A DNA stretch of 64,000 nt from Hydrogenovibrio marinus (GTDB lineage Bacteria > Pseudomonadota > Gammaproteobacteria > Thiomicrospirales > Thiomicrospiraceae), in assembly GCF_013340845.1 (NCBI RefSeq), contig NZ_AP020335.1, positions 1,736,001-1,800,000 of the forward strand. The letters are read 5' to 3'. The position numbers were made by a program, and so were the translations under genes. Below, piece after piece: positions 38,771 through 46,986 of this stretch (positions are counted from its first letter, which is position 1; each line of letters opens with the position of its first letter). The notes under the pieces are model-generated. The model had not been told where the DNA came from, searched no databases, and saw only the letters and a list, made by a program, of their open reading frames with translations.

Positions 38771-38798
38771 AAAAAAGGCAAATCAATTGATTTGCCTT
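38771..38798 (-). terminator. Terminator after ppnP
   Basis: A perfect 24-base palindrome made of AAGGCAAATCAA and its complement TTGATTTGCCTT, followed on the minus strand by a T run. It lies 26 bases after the ppnP stop. Confidence 0.85.
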
Positions 38799-38823
38799 GA
38801 AGATGCTTTACAGCGTGTGAAGA

Positions 38824-39135
38824 TTACAAATAAGAACAGCAGTAATCCGCAACGGTCTTCACTTTAATACCAAACTTAGAGTTTGCCGGCACTTCAAAAG
38901 TTTCACCTACTGGAATCGCCTTCCACTCAGTTTCGCCCGGCAACAGTACTTCAACATCACCTGCCAACATTTCCATGATTTCAGCCGCTTCAGTACCGAA
39001 TTCATAATCACCAGGCATCATAATACCCAGCGTTTTTTGACTCCCATCGGGAAATAAAACTGTGCGACTAGTGACTTTTCCATCATAGTAAATATTGGCT
39101 GCTTTGACCGCTGTCACATTTTCAAATTGAGACAT
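38824..39135 (-). CDS. ppnP: Pyrimidine/purine nucleoside phosphorylase PpnP
   Basis: A 103-residue single-domain cupin of the PpnP (YaiE) family, which splits nucleosides to base and ribose-1-phosphate. The family pattern is visible: [19 protein letters not shown], then [19 protein letters not shown] and an ending [14 protein letters not shown] followed by YCCSYL. An AAGGAA site precedes the ATG. It is a single-gene unit with its own terminator. Confidence 0.92.
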   Translation of the reverse strand: MSQFENVTAVKAANIYYDGKVTSRTVLFPDGSQKTLGIMMPGDYEFGTEAAEIMEMLAGDVEVLLPGETEWKAIPVGETFEVPANSKFGIKVKTVADYCCSYL

Positions 39136-39398
39136 TGCTTTTCCTTTTTAAATTGAAACATAAAGTAATGAAAGCGAACTTCTTTGGAAGTACGACAAAT
39201 TGCACGCATTATAACGAAACTACTACCCGCCCATTAACTTTTACAATGTAGCTATTTAGCAACGGCTTAAGCGGTCTTGTGTTCATACCTTAAGAGCTGT
39301 GTATTGAGCCACAACATCTTTAGCTTACAAGAATGATATCAGCACAAATTCAATTACAACTTCCTAGCCTGTTCCAACGATAATGTATTGATGAAAGC

Positions 39399-39426
39399 GT
39401 CACCTTAGCCAAAACTAAGGTGACGA
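39399..39426 (-). terminator. Hairpin ending the copper operon
   Basis: A perfect 11-base stem CGTCACCTTAG/CTAAGGTGACG with a six-base loop, just after the SHOCT gene stop. Only a short T stretch follows on the minus strand. Between this hairpin and ppnP (39136-39398) I see no gene, only AT-rich sequence. Confidence 0.6.
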
Positions 39427-39432
39427 CACAAA

Positions 39433-39666
39433 CTAATCATTTTCTAAGGTTTGCTTCATACTTTTATACTCATCTTCATTGATTTCACCTCTGGCAAACC
39501 TTTTTTCCAATATTTCCAACGCACTGTCTTTTGGTCGACTATTTTGCACAGAATTGTTTCTAATCAAAGGAACCAGGAATAAAACCACTACTAAAATGAT
39601 CAATAAAAACCATAGCCACATGAATCCACCTCCGTAATATCCATGCATATTCATAAAATCCCACAT
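39433..39666 (-). CDS. Small membrane protein with C-terminal SHOCT domain
   Basis: 77 residues from the ATG at 39666: a Gly/Tyr/Met-rich start (HGYYGGGF), one membrane helix (about 16-36), and a SHOCT motif ALEILEKRFARGEINEDEYK near the end. SHOCT domains are short oligomerisation modules often found next to metal-resistance genes. The start has AGGAG seven bases upstream; an ATG two codons earlier is too close to it. It is the last gene of the copper operon, 18 bases after copB. Confidence 0.8.
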   Translation of the reverse strand: MWDFMNMHGYYGGGFMWLWFLLIILVVVLFLVPLIRNNSVQNSRPKDSALEILEKRFARGEINEDEYKSMKQTLEND

Positions 39667-39684
39667 ATCCATTCTCCTTTTTAA

Positions 39685-40389
39685 TTAAAACCAAATACGT
39701 AAACCGGCAACAGCACTTAACTCTGAAGCTTTTCCATTTTCTGCCTTAATGTAATCAGCCGTTTTGCCGTAAGCTTCATTCCATTTAACGCCAATGTATG
39801 GGGCAAACTTGCGACGTATTTCATATCTCAGCCTTAAACCAACTTCGGAAGATGAAATTCCTGAACCTTGTCCGATTTTTTCATCATTATTGGTGTATGC
39901 ATTCAACTTGATACTTGGCACAAGAATCAGCCTTTGTGTAATCAGCGCATCATAAGATGCATCAAATCTGGCACCTACATTATGGTCATTAGCCATTAGC
40001 GCTGCTCTAACTTCAAAGAAGTACGGTGCAAGACCTTGAACACCAATTACTCCCCAGCCTTGAGAAGCACTTTGATTCTGGTCATATCCAGCACCTGCTT
40101 GAATATCCCATAATCTGGAAATTGGACGGCTATATAACAGCTGGTTTTCTGATTCAGTCGTACCTGAAGTACTTTGACCTTCTGTATTCAGATACACTTT
40201 ATTCCAGTTGGTACCAATCCATGCTTGTGCATCCCAAGACATAGGGGTTTGCTGCTGTGTGGATGCTTCAAGTTGATCAATCCACAATGACGGAATCACC
40301 GGATCATACTCTCCACTGGCACAGGCCAACGTTGGGGCTGTTAACATTAAAAACAATGGCAATTTAATTTTTTGAGTAAAACGTTTCAT
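39685..40389 (-). CDS. copB: Outer-membrane copper resistance protein CopB
   Basis: 234 residues. A signal peptide ends in LACASGEYD near residue 24, and the rest is beta-barrel-like and ends in phenylalanine (GLRIWF), as outer-membrane proteins do. Family features include the WDAQAWIGTNWNKVYLNTEG block near residue 52, SEVGLRLRYEIRRKFAPYIG and WNEAYGKTADY. CopB acts with CopA in sequestering or exporting copper. The His/Met-rich N-terminal segment seen in Pseudomonas CopB is missing here. It lies 38 bases after copA. Confidence 0.92.
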   Translation of the reverse strand: MKRFTQKIKLPLFLMLTAPTLACASGEYDPVIPSLWIDQLEASTQQQTPMSWDAQAWIGTNWNKVYLNTEGQSTSGTTESENQLLYSRPISRLWDIQAGAGYDQNQSASQGWGVIGVQGLAPYFFEVRAALMANDHNVGARFDASYDALITQRLILVPSIKLNAYTNNDEKIGQGSGISSSEVGLRLRYEIRRKFAPYIGVKWNEAYGKTADYIKAENGKASELSAVAGLRIWF

Positions 40390-40427
40390 TTTAATTTCTC
40401 CTATGATGTGTCAGTCCTTTCTAAAAG

Positions 40428-42470
40428 TTACGCAGGTGTTTTGCGAACTTCGACTTTTCTAAACATACCCATCATGTGGTAAAGCATGTGGCAGTGATAT
40501 GCCCAGTCCCCCTCAGCATCCATCGTCACGCGATAGCTGATTTTGGAACCAGGTTGAACAATCACGGTGTGTTTTCTTGGAATGTGATTTTCATCACCAG
40601 TCTCCAAGTCACTCCACATACCATGCAAGTGCATAGGATGGTTCATCATAGTGTCATTAATAAACGTAATACGTACTCGTTCTCCATATTCGAAACGCAG
40701 CGGTTCAGCATCAGGGTATGGAATGCCGTTAATCGACCACATGTACCGCTCCATATTTCCTGTAAGATGAAGCACAAGTTCTTTGGTCGGTTTTGGTTCA
40801 CGCATGGTTGGGAATCTGTTTTTCAGATCCGCATAAGTCAACACTTTACGCCCGTTATTTCGAAGACCAACTCCCGGGTCGTCTAGTCGATACTTCGGAT
40901 CTTGAGCACGCATTTCAATTTGAGGCCCATCCTTGGCAGGAACATGTATTTGAGGCAAATCAGGGTTCATATCCATAGGAATAACGACATTATCCATTCC
41001 CATGCCGCCGCCAGACATTCCAGATTGTGCTCCCATATTCATGGAAGTACTTGAGCCTTTGTTCGAGTTCATATTCATACCATTCATACTTGAACTTGAG
41101 TTCATATTTGAATTATTAATGCCAGAACTCATATTCATACCGTTCATATTCGAGCCTGAATGCATATTTGAATTGTTATTTCCTGAATCCATATTCATGC
41201 CATTCATGCTTGAAGCAGCATTCATATCCATAGTCGAATTATTAGAACCTGAACTCATATCCATTCCCGACATATTCATAGACATCCCCATATCCGCCAT
41301 ACTTAGTATTGGCAAAGGATCCATTTCTGGTGCTTCAGCAAGGATTTTGGGATCGGTTGTAATGGAGCCTAAAGCGTAACCAGAACGATCTATCGCTTGT
41401 GCAAAAATTGCATATGCAGGTTGTTTTCCATCTGGTTCAACAATAATGTCGTAGGTTTCAGCAACACCAATACGGAACTCATCAACCGTCACAGGCTGAA
41501 CTAAATGACCATCTGCGGCAATCACCGTCATTTTCAAACCGGGAATTCTGACATCAAAGAAGGTCATAGAAGAACTGTTGACCACTCTCAAACGGATTTT
41601 CTTATTCGGTTGCGTAACGACTCTCCAATGGGCATTTGGAGACAGTCCGTTCATTAAGAAGGTGTAATCTGCACCAGTAACATCAGATAAGTCACGGTCA
41701 CTCATGACCATGTCATTCCACATCTTGCGCTTGTTCCAAGCATTGAAAAAGCCATACTTCTTAACCTCAGAAAAGAAGTCACCAACCGTTCTTTGGTTAT
41801 AGTTGTAGTAATCGCCCATCTTTTTGAGGTTGGTATAGATAGTTTCAGGATCGGTATCTGACCAGTCTGTCAACTGGACAACATAATCATGATCATATTC
41901 CACGGGATCCGGCATCTTTGGCAGGATCACTATTACGCCATATAGACCTGTTTGCTCTTGGAATCTTGAATGGCTGTGATACCAGTAGGTTCCATGTTGT
42001 TTGACGGTAAATTTATACTCAAAGGTTTCACCTGGCTTTATCCCAGGGTAGCTTAAGCCGGGTACACCATCCATGCCCGTTGGCACAACCATGCCATGCC
42101 AATGAATAGACGTATCAACATCCATTTCATTCTTTACACGAATGGTTACTTCATCTCCTTCACGCCAAACAAGTGTTGGGGCAGGTAATGAACCATTAAC
42201 CAATGTTGCTTTTGAAGGCGTTCCGGTGATATTGACTGTTTTTTCTGCAATGGTTAAATCAAACTCCGTACCCATCAGCGCTGGGCGCCCAGGCCCCATC
42301 TCAGAGGATTTAGGGGGGGTGTAAGACCTCATTAATCCCATAGCCATATTTCCGGCTTGAGCTAAAGGTATGTGTGTTGCAATTGCAGCAGTCAAACTGC
42401 TTAAAGCAAAGCCTTTTACAAATTGTCTGCGATTCATTTCTGAATTAGGTTGTGAGTTAGTTTTCATCAT
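40428..42470 (-). CDS. copA: Periplasmic multicopper oxidase CopA (PcoA type)
   Basis: 680 residues. A Tat signal (NRRQFVKGFALS) is followed by three cupredoxin domains. The copper ligands are in IHWHGM, WYHSHSRFQ, HPMHLHGMW and the C-terminal HCHMLYHMMGM. Between the second and third domains lies a Met/Asn/Ser-rich insert (roughly residues 395-500) built from tandem 20-residue units, likely binding Cu(I). It would oxidise Cu(I) to Cu(II) in the periplasm; some relatives oxidise Fe(II). I use the ATG at 42470 (CAGGAG five bases upstream) over a TTG nine codons earlier. Confidence 0.95.
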   Translation of the reverse strand: MMKTNSQPNSEMNRRQFVKGFALSSLTAAIATHIPLAQAGNMAMGLMRSYTPPKSSEMGPGRPALMGTEFDLTIAEKTVNITGTPSKATLVNGSLPAPTLVWREGDEVTIRVKNEMDVDTSIHWHGMVVPTGMDGVPGLSYPGIKPGETFEYKFTVKQHGTYWYHSHSRFQEQTGLYGVIVILPKMPDPVEYDHDYVVQLTDWSDTDPETIYTNLKKMGDYYNYNQRTVGDFFSEVKKYGFFNAWNKRKMWNDMVMSDRDLSDVTGADYTFLMNGLSPNAHWRVVTQPNKKIRLRVVNSSSMTFFDVRIPGLKMTVIAADGHLVQPVTVDEFRIGVAETYDIIVEPDGKQPAYAIFAQAIDRSGYALGSITTDPKILAEAPEMDPLPILSMADMGMSMNMSGMDMSSGSNNSTMDMNAASSMNGMNMDSGNNNSNMHSGSNMNGMNMSSGINNSNMNSSSSMNGMNMNSNKGSSTSMNMGAQSGMSGGGMGMDNVVIPMDMNPDLPQIHVPAKDGPQIEMRAQDPKYRLDDPGVGLRNNGRKVLTYADLKNRFPTMREPKPTKELVLHLTGNMERYMWSINGIPYPDAEPLRFEYGERVRITFINDTMMNHPMHLHGMWSDLETGDENHIPRKHTVIVQPGSKISYRVTMDAEGDWAYHCHMLYHMMGMFRKVEVRKTPA
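41060..41270 (-). repeat. 60-base tandem repeats encoding the Met-rich insert of CopA
   Basis: Two in-register units at 41148-41207 and 41088-41147 each encode a 20-residue block starting MNGMNM and containing NNSNM. A partial third unit follows from 41087 down, and a more diverged unit precedes at about 41208-41270. Repeat number could vary between strains by slippage or recombination. Confidence 0.8.
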
Positions 42471-42556
42471 TGAACTCCTGACTGACTTACTGGTCAAATA
42501 ATTTCTACAAAAGATATTTCTAGTGTATTTGGAGCGAAACTAACGAATGTTTTGAA

Positions 42557-42577
42557 ATTGATCGAAAAGCGATCAAT
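42557..42577 (-). promoter_or_regulatory. Inverted repeat upstream of copA
   Basis: ATTGATCG, five bases, then CGATCAAT. The octamer TAACGAAT lies on both sides (42541-42548 and 42577-42584) and again inverted at 42661-42668. It sits in the 195-base gap between copA and the preceding gene. It could be an operator or an mRNA hairpin. No clear T run follows. Confidence 0.4.
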
Positions 42578-42665
42578 AACGAATATAAGGCCTGAATAAC
42601 TGGAAAGATATTAAGTAATTAAACTACCAGTTTTAAAAAAGAACATATATCAAATTTAACATTCG

Positions 42666-43076
42666 TTAAATTGATATCGTATTAGGGGGAGGAAGTTCAG
42701 GTTGAACCGTTGTTGTTGTTAATGGAACAACAAAAATCACGTTTGAATCGATTTGAAGAGGCTGCAAATTGACTTTAAATGTATCTACTAAATTAAAAAC
42801 AGGTGCCGCATGAATAGATGCACATAAAAGATTATGACAACTAGTCGTATTACATTGATCACAAGAAAGCATTTGTGGATTACTAACGCACTGACCAGCC
42901 TGATAAGCTTTCACCTTAAAGCCATTCATGACTGCAGAATCTAAGTGCATTACATGATGCATAACTTTCATCTCAATCTGCTCCGACGGAGTGAACACCG
43001 GCGCTCCTACAGCTCCCCACGCGGCTGAAGCCAAGGTTTGAACAAGAAATAAGATTAGAAAAAGTTTTTTAAACAT
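42666..43076 (-). CDS. Secreted Cys/His/Met-rich protein, first gene of the copper operon, unknown
   Basis: 136 residues. A signal peptide (about 1-22, ending AAWGAVG) is followed by a stretch dense in possible metal ligands: VMHHVMHLDSAVMNG near residue 40, then CVSNPQMLSCDQCNTTSC, CHNLLC and SIHAAP. The end is rich in Thr and Pro. I do not recognise the family. The signal peptide and ligand-rich centre, placed just upstream of copA, point to a periplasmic copper-binding or copper-handling protein, but this is inference. The ATG at 43076 has only a weak ribosome site. Confidence 0.6.
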   Translation of the reverse strand: MFKKLFLILFLVQTLASAAWGAVGAPVFTPSEQIEMKVMHHVMHLDSAVMNGFKVKAYQAGQCVSNPQMLSCDQCNTTSCHNLLCASIHAAPVFNLVDTFKVNLQPLQIDSNVIFVVPLTTTTVQPELPPPNTISI

Positions 43077-43228
43077 CAAGCCACATCGTCGTACGTAATA
43101 TCTTCTAATTAACGAGTCTACTCTTTTTTCAAACTGAAAAAAAGATAAGTTTAAAGTTGAAGTATGACGAAATACTTAATTACAGCTAACCACTATCTGC
43201 TTTAAAAAGCTATTTTCTTCATCATTTT

Positions 43229-43281
43229 AAAAAAAAAAAAAAGCAATTGACTTGTTAATACAAATCATTATCATATTCATT
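43229..43281 (+). promoter_or_regulatory. Fur-type promoter of the iron-uptake operon with A14 tract
   Basis: TTGACT (43247-43252) and TATCAT (43269-43274) are spaced by 16 bases. The -10 lies within AATACAAATCATTATCATATTC and neighbouring bases, which resembles the Fur box GATAATGATAATCATTATC (imperfect match, with repeated ATCATT-type hexamers). An uninterrupted run of 14 A (43229-43242) stands just upstream of the -35. Confidence 0.55.
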
Positions 43282-43309
43282 AAGTTAATTATTAGGTAAT
43301 GGTAATAAT

Positions 43310-43654
43310 ATGAAGCCGCTTGCACACATACAAACACTCTTTTCTATTTTTTTGATTTTAGCATTTCCACCTTTGGCATCAGCTGCACCGATATCGCAAA
43401 TGGTTATGACAATAAAAAACCACCAGTTTTCGCCATCTGAAATAAAAATCCAACCCGGTCAAAAAGTTCTTCTAATTATTAAAAATGAAGATCACACGCC
43501 TGAAGAGTTTGAAAGTTATAGCTTAAACCGCGAAAAGCTAATTAATGGGAATAGCACAGCAAAAGTATACATTGGTCCACTTGAGCCAGGCTCTTACAAG
43601 TTTTTTGGGGAATTTTTTCCAAAAACGGCTAAAGGTACAATTCTAGTTAAATAA
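43310..43654 (+). CDS. Periplasmic cupredoxin-like protein (EfeO/P19-associated type)
   Basis: 114 residues: a signal peptide (about 1-25, ending LASAAP) and a single cupredoxin-like domain with NHQFSPSEIKIQPGQKV, NEDHTPEEFES and LEPGSYKFFGEF, ending GTILVK. The usual blue-copper Cys is absent, as in the cupredoxin domain of EfeO proteins that assist FTR1 iron permeases. The FTR1 gene follows after ten bases. It probably binds or oxidises ferrous iron for uptake; this is inferred from the domain and the partner. Confidence 0.82.
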   Translation: MKPLAHIQTLFSIFLILAFPPLASAAPISQMVMTIKNHQFSPSEIKIQPGQKVLLIIKNEDHTPEEFESYSLNREKLINGNSTAKVYIGPLEPGSYKFFGEFFPKTAKGTILVK

Positions 43655-43664
43655 GGAAAAACGC

Positions 43665-44489
43665 ATGTTTGAAACCGCCATTATTGTTTTCAGAGAAGTA
43701 TTAGAGGCCGCTATCGTAATCGGAATTATCGCTGCTGCAACGAAAACAATTCCCAACAAAAGTAAGTGGTTAGTATCTGGAATTTTACTCGGAATTTCCG
43801 GGGCTGTTCTTATTGCATATTTAGGCAACGAACTGAGCCAACTTGCCAATGGTATAGGACAAGAATTATTCAACGCTTCTATCATGAGCATTGCTGTTGC
43901 TATGCTTGGATGGCAAACAGTTTGGATGTCAACTCACGGTGCAGAACTAGCACAATCCGCCAAAGAAACAGGCATGGCTATCCGAGATGGAAAAAAAGCA
44001 TTATCGGTTTTATTAATTATTGTTGGGGTTGCTATTTTGAGAGAAGGGTCAGAAGTCACCGTTTTCCTATATGGCATCTCAGCTTCGGGAATCGGCTCCT
44101 TATCGATGCTCATGGGAGGTGTAATAGGTATTCTTCTTGGCATCCTTATTGGATACATCATCTACTCTGGTTTATTGCGCTTGCCGGTTCAGTTCTTCTT
44201 TAAAGTCACAACTATTTTAATCGCATTTTTGGCTGCGGGCATGTCATCACAAGTAGCCAAATATCTAGTTCAAGCCGACAAAATTCCAAGTTTGGCTACC
44301 CCTTTATGGGACCTATCAACTTTATTGTCCAATCAATCAATATTAGGCAAATTTTTAGAAGCGTTGTTTGGCTATAGCGCAAGACCAGATGGCATTCAAG
44401 TTGTATTTTACCTTGTAACTCTGCTCACTATTTTTCTTTCAATTAAATGGATAAAAAAAACAAACCAACCAAACAAGGAAGTCATGTGA
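43665..44489 (+). CDS. FTR1 family iron permease
   Basis: 274 residues with seven membrane segments and the two REXXE motifs that define FTR1/EfeU: REVLEA near residue 10 and REGSEV near residue 126. It carries iron across the inner membrane, coupled to oxidation of Fe(II). An AAGGAAA-type ribosome site precedes the ATG. It lies between the cupredoxin gene and a beta-barrel gene whose GTG start overlaps its stop. No EfeB peroxidase gene is present. Confidence 0.92.
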   Translation: MFETAIIVFREVLEAAIVIGIIAAATKTIPNKSKWLVSGILLGISGAVLIAYLGNELSQLANGIGQELFNASIMSIAVAMLGWQTVWMSTHGAELAQSAKETGMAIRDGKKALSVLLIIVGVAILREGSEVTVFLYGISASGIGSLSMLMGGVIGILLGILIGYIIYSGLLRLPVQFFFKVTTILIAFLAAGMSSQVAKYLVQADKIPSLATPLWDLSTLLSNQSILGKFLEALFGYSARPDGIQVVFYLVTLLTIFLSIKWIKKTNQPNKEVM

Positions 44490-45226
44490 AAAAACTTTTA
44501 AAATCTATCCCATTGTATTTTTGTTTAGGAACAATGCATTCCAGTCTTGCACATGCGGGAGCTGCCGATTATATCTATACACCAACGGTCGAAAATGGTG
44601 AGTTCGAAATTGACTTTAAATATGGTTTTAGTGGCAAAAGCAAAGCTGTACAGGATTACAGTCAGAACGTGACTAGTCTTGGGTTTGGTTATGGTGCCAG
44701 TGAAAGATGGTTTACCGAGCTATACCTAAAATCTGAAAAAGAAAATGGAAAACCTGGACTTAATATTCTGGAGTTCGAAAACAAGTTTCAATTAACTGAA
44801 ACTGGACGCTACCCGGTAGATGTCGGCCTTATTACCGAATTAGAGCTCCCTTCAAATGGAAAGGAACCATCCGAATTTAAAGTAGGCCCCTTGTTTCAGA
44901 CAAATTCAGGGAAAATGCAATATAACTTTAACGTCCTATTTGAAGCTAAAATCGGAGGAAGCACACCCTCTTCAAATATAGTCGCGGGACAATATCAACT
45001 GCAGGCCAAATATCGCTTACAAAAAAGCTTCGAATTCGGCGTGCAAAGTTTTGGTGAAGTTGGAGCGTGGGATAATTGGTCACCTGCATCTGAACAAGAA
45101 CACAAAATTGGACCTGCCATTTTTGGAAAAATTGGACATTTAAAGTACAACGCTGCATATCTTTTTGGACTAACCCGATCTACCTCAAACGGTACTGCTA
45201 GATTGCAGGTTGAGTACGAGTTCTAA
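44486..45226 (+). CDS. Outer-membrane beta-barrel-like protein, third gene of the iron operon, unknown
   Basis: 246 residues from a GTG start at 44486, which overlaps the FTR1 stop (GTGA) and has AAGGAAG upstream. An ATG 13 codons earlier lies inside FTR1 and lacks a site. A signal peptide (ending LAHAGAAD) is followed by alternating beta-strand sequence and a final phenylalanine (RLQVEYEF), typical of outer-membrane barrels. I do not recognise the family. Its coupling to FTR1 suggests a role in bringing iron or another metal through the outer membrane. Confidence 0.7.
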   Translation: MKKLLKSIPLYFCLGTMHSSLAHAGAADYIYTPTVENGEFEIDFKYGFSGKSKAVQDYSQNVTSLGFGYGASERWFTELYLKSEKENGKPGLNILEFENKFQLTETGRYPVDVGLITELELPSNGKEPSEFKVGPLFQTNSGKMQYNFNVLFEAKIGGSTPSSNIVAGQYQLQAKYRLQKSFEFGVQSFGEVGAWDNWSPASEQEHKIGPAIFGKIGHLKYNAAYLFGLTRSTSNGTARLQVEYEF

Positions 45227-45238
45227 GGATCATAACTT

Positions 45239-45265
45239 CCCTTGCTTATTGCCAACAAGCAAGGG
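45239..45265. terminator. Hairpin between the iron operon and gloA
   Basis: Nine-base stem CCCTTGCTT/AAGCAAGGG with a nine-base loop, between two convergent genes. The T runs are weak on both sides. Confidence 0.5.
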
Positions 45266-45300
45266 TGGTTAGATAGTTACCAATCCCTTTTGACTCAGAA

Positions 45301-45696
45301 TTAATTTCGGATATGATTTTCGCCAATAAATTCAATTTGATAGCCATCTGGGTCTTCAATAAAGGCAATAATAGTTGTACCTGCATTCATTGGTCCAGCT
45401 TCGCGAATCACTTTACCGCCCGCAGCTTTAACCGCCTCGGTGGTTTTGTAAACATCTGGCACCTCAATTGCAATATGCCCATAGCCGGCACCTAAATCGT
45501 ATGACTCCACACCCCAATTATAGGTTAGCTCCAATACGGTGTTTTCGTCCTCATTGCCATAACCTAAAAATGCCAGCGTAAACTCTCCCGCAGGGTAATC
45601 ATTTTGACGCAACAACTTCATACCCAACACTTGAGTGTAAAAGTCGATGGATTTTTGTAAATCGCCTACTCTTAACATCGTATGCAACAATCTCAT
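45301..45696 (-). CDS. gloA: Lactoylglutathione lyase (glyoxalase I)
   Basis: 131 residues. It converts the glutathione adduct of methylglyoxal to lactoylglutathione. The metal ligands are His5 (RLLHTMLRV), Glu in VLELTYN, His in YGHIAIEV and Glu in YQIEFI. The length is that of the short nickel-type bacterial enzyme. The ATG at 45696 has AAGGAG; the frame is open for 44 codons upstream but overlaps the MFS gene. It lies 19 bases after the MFS gene. Confidence 0.96.
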   Translation of the reverse strand: MRLLHTMLRVGDLQKSIDFYTQVLGMKLLRQNDYPAGEFTLAFLGYGNEDENTVLELTYNWGVESYDLGAGYGHIAIEVPDVYKTTEAVKAAGGKVIREAGPMNAGTTIIAFIEDPDGYQIEFIGENHIRN

Positions 45697-45715
45697 AACA
45701 ATCTCCTTGGTGTGA

Positions 45716-46888
45716 TTAATGACTAGATTGTACCCATTTCTGAGTGATAAAAAGTGCAAAAGAAATAGAAATAGCACTGATGGAAAATGCCAAACTCGCA
45801 CCACCGGCTTGCCAAGCATAACCCGCAACCAGCATCCCTATGCCGCCGCCAAAACCGTGACTGACTGAAGCGTAAATAGCCTGACCTCTGCTTTGATTGA
45901 CACCGTGAAAGTGCTCATCAATCAAATGAATCGCAGCAGCATGAAACAGGCCGTAGCTTGCTGCATGGAAAGTTTGCGCCAAAATCAATAGACTAAGCCA
46001 GTCCGCTACGTAAGGAATCATCATCCAACGAATAAACGTTAATAACAAACTAATCAACAACAATAGCTTGACGCTGAAAGAACGAAACAGCCTCGGCATA
46101 AAGAAAAACACGCCAATTTCCGCAATGACACCAACTGACCAAAGCCAAGCAATCGCAGTTTGGCTATAACCGTGTTGTTGCAAAAATATGCTATAAAAAC
46201 TGTAGTAAGCACCATGTGAGAACTGCGCCAATATAGTCACTAACAATAAGCTGATAACCCATGGTCGCTTAATAATCGAGAGAAAACTCAAAGGCGTTTC
46301 TGTAGTCTTTTCTGTTGGAGTAGATTCAAAATCTTGCACCCAAAACATTGTCAAAAAAACAATTATCGAAGTCCCCCATAACACCACAGGATAAATTTGA
46401 TAGGCATGCGTCGTAAATACTTGTAATTGCCAACCAACACCTAACACGGCAGCAATAAACCCTATCGACCCCCATAAGCGTATTTGTCCATAACGCTCTT
46501 TGAGTCCTGCAAGGTTTGAAAACGTATAGGATTCAAACAAGGGCAAAGCGGCATGAAAGAAAAAACTGAAAAAGAAAACCGTTAGCAACAAGCCGGAAAA
46601 GCTCTGAAAGAACAAAAAACCCGTTGCCGACACTAGCGTAAGAAAGCCGGTCCAACGCAACCAATAAACGGTTTTTCCGGTTTTATCTGCCAGCCAACCT
46701 AATAAATTAGGCGCAATCACTTTGGTTCCGACAAATACCGCCATCAACTGCCCAATTTGGATCGCGTCCATCCCTAAGGATTGATAGTACAAGCTGATAT
46801 ACGGAATCACAGCACCAAATAAGGTGAAGTAAAAGAAATAGAATCCCGACAGTTTAGGATAGGCTTGTTTATAGGCGGCTTGCGGCAT
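45716..46888 (-). CDS. MFS transporter of the phenylpropionate (HcaT-like) type
   Basis: 390 residues with twelve predicted membrane helices. The N-terminus ([20 protein letters not shown], then GWLADKTGK) and the [17 protein letters not shown] block match the MFS_1-like family that includes E. coli HcaT. The substrate is unknown; in this family annotations as 3-phenylpropionate carriers are often transferred without evidence. It lies between aroC and gloA, on the same strand. Confidence 0.8.
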   Translation of the reverse strand: MPQAAYKQAYPKLSGFYFFYFTLFGAVIPYISLYYQSLGMDAIQIGQLMAVFVGTKVIAPNLLGWLADKTGKTVYWLRWTGFLTLVSATGFLFFQSFSGLLLTVFFFSFFFHAALPLFESYTFSNLAGLKERYGQIRLWGSIGFIAAVLGVGWQLQVFTTHAYQIYPVVLWGTSIIVFLTMFWVQDFESTPTEKTTETPLSFLSIIKRPWVISLLLVTILAQFSHGAYYSFYSIFLQQHGYSQTAIAWLWSVGVIAEIGVFFFMPRLFRSFSVKLLLLISLLLTFIRWMMIPYVADWLSLLILAQTFHAASYGLFHAAAIHLIDEHFHGVNQSRGQAIYASVSHGFGGGIGMLVAGYAWQAGGASLAFSISAISISFALFITQKWVQSSH

Positions 46889-46930
46889 GAGCTAAAACCT
46901 TAAAAACAGACAAAGGAAGGCAAATCAAAT

Positions 46931-46959
46931 AGCCGACAATTTTTAGAAATTTGCCGGCT
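46931..46959 (-). terminator. Hairpin after aroC
   Basis: AGCCGGCAAATTT and AAATTGTCGGCT-type arms on the minus strand form a stem with one or two mismatches. The T tract is weak. It lies 28 bases after the aroC stop. Confidence 0.45.
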
Positions 46960-46986
46960 TGAGTTTCAGTTGATTTCTAGATGGCT

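Noticed and set aside
38515-38781. 88-codon open frame on the minus strand opposite the 54-residue gene
   Set aside because: It has an odd composition with scattered cysteines, spans the sulP promoter side, a repeat copy and the ppnP terminator, and lacks a ribosome site; it is most likely a shadow.
39399-45265. Copper/iron block as a mobile island
   Set aside because: No integrase, transposase, tRNA or direct-repeat borders are present; the AT-rich intergenic DNA alone is not enough.
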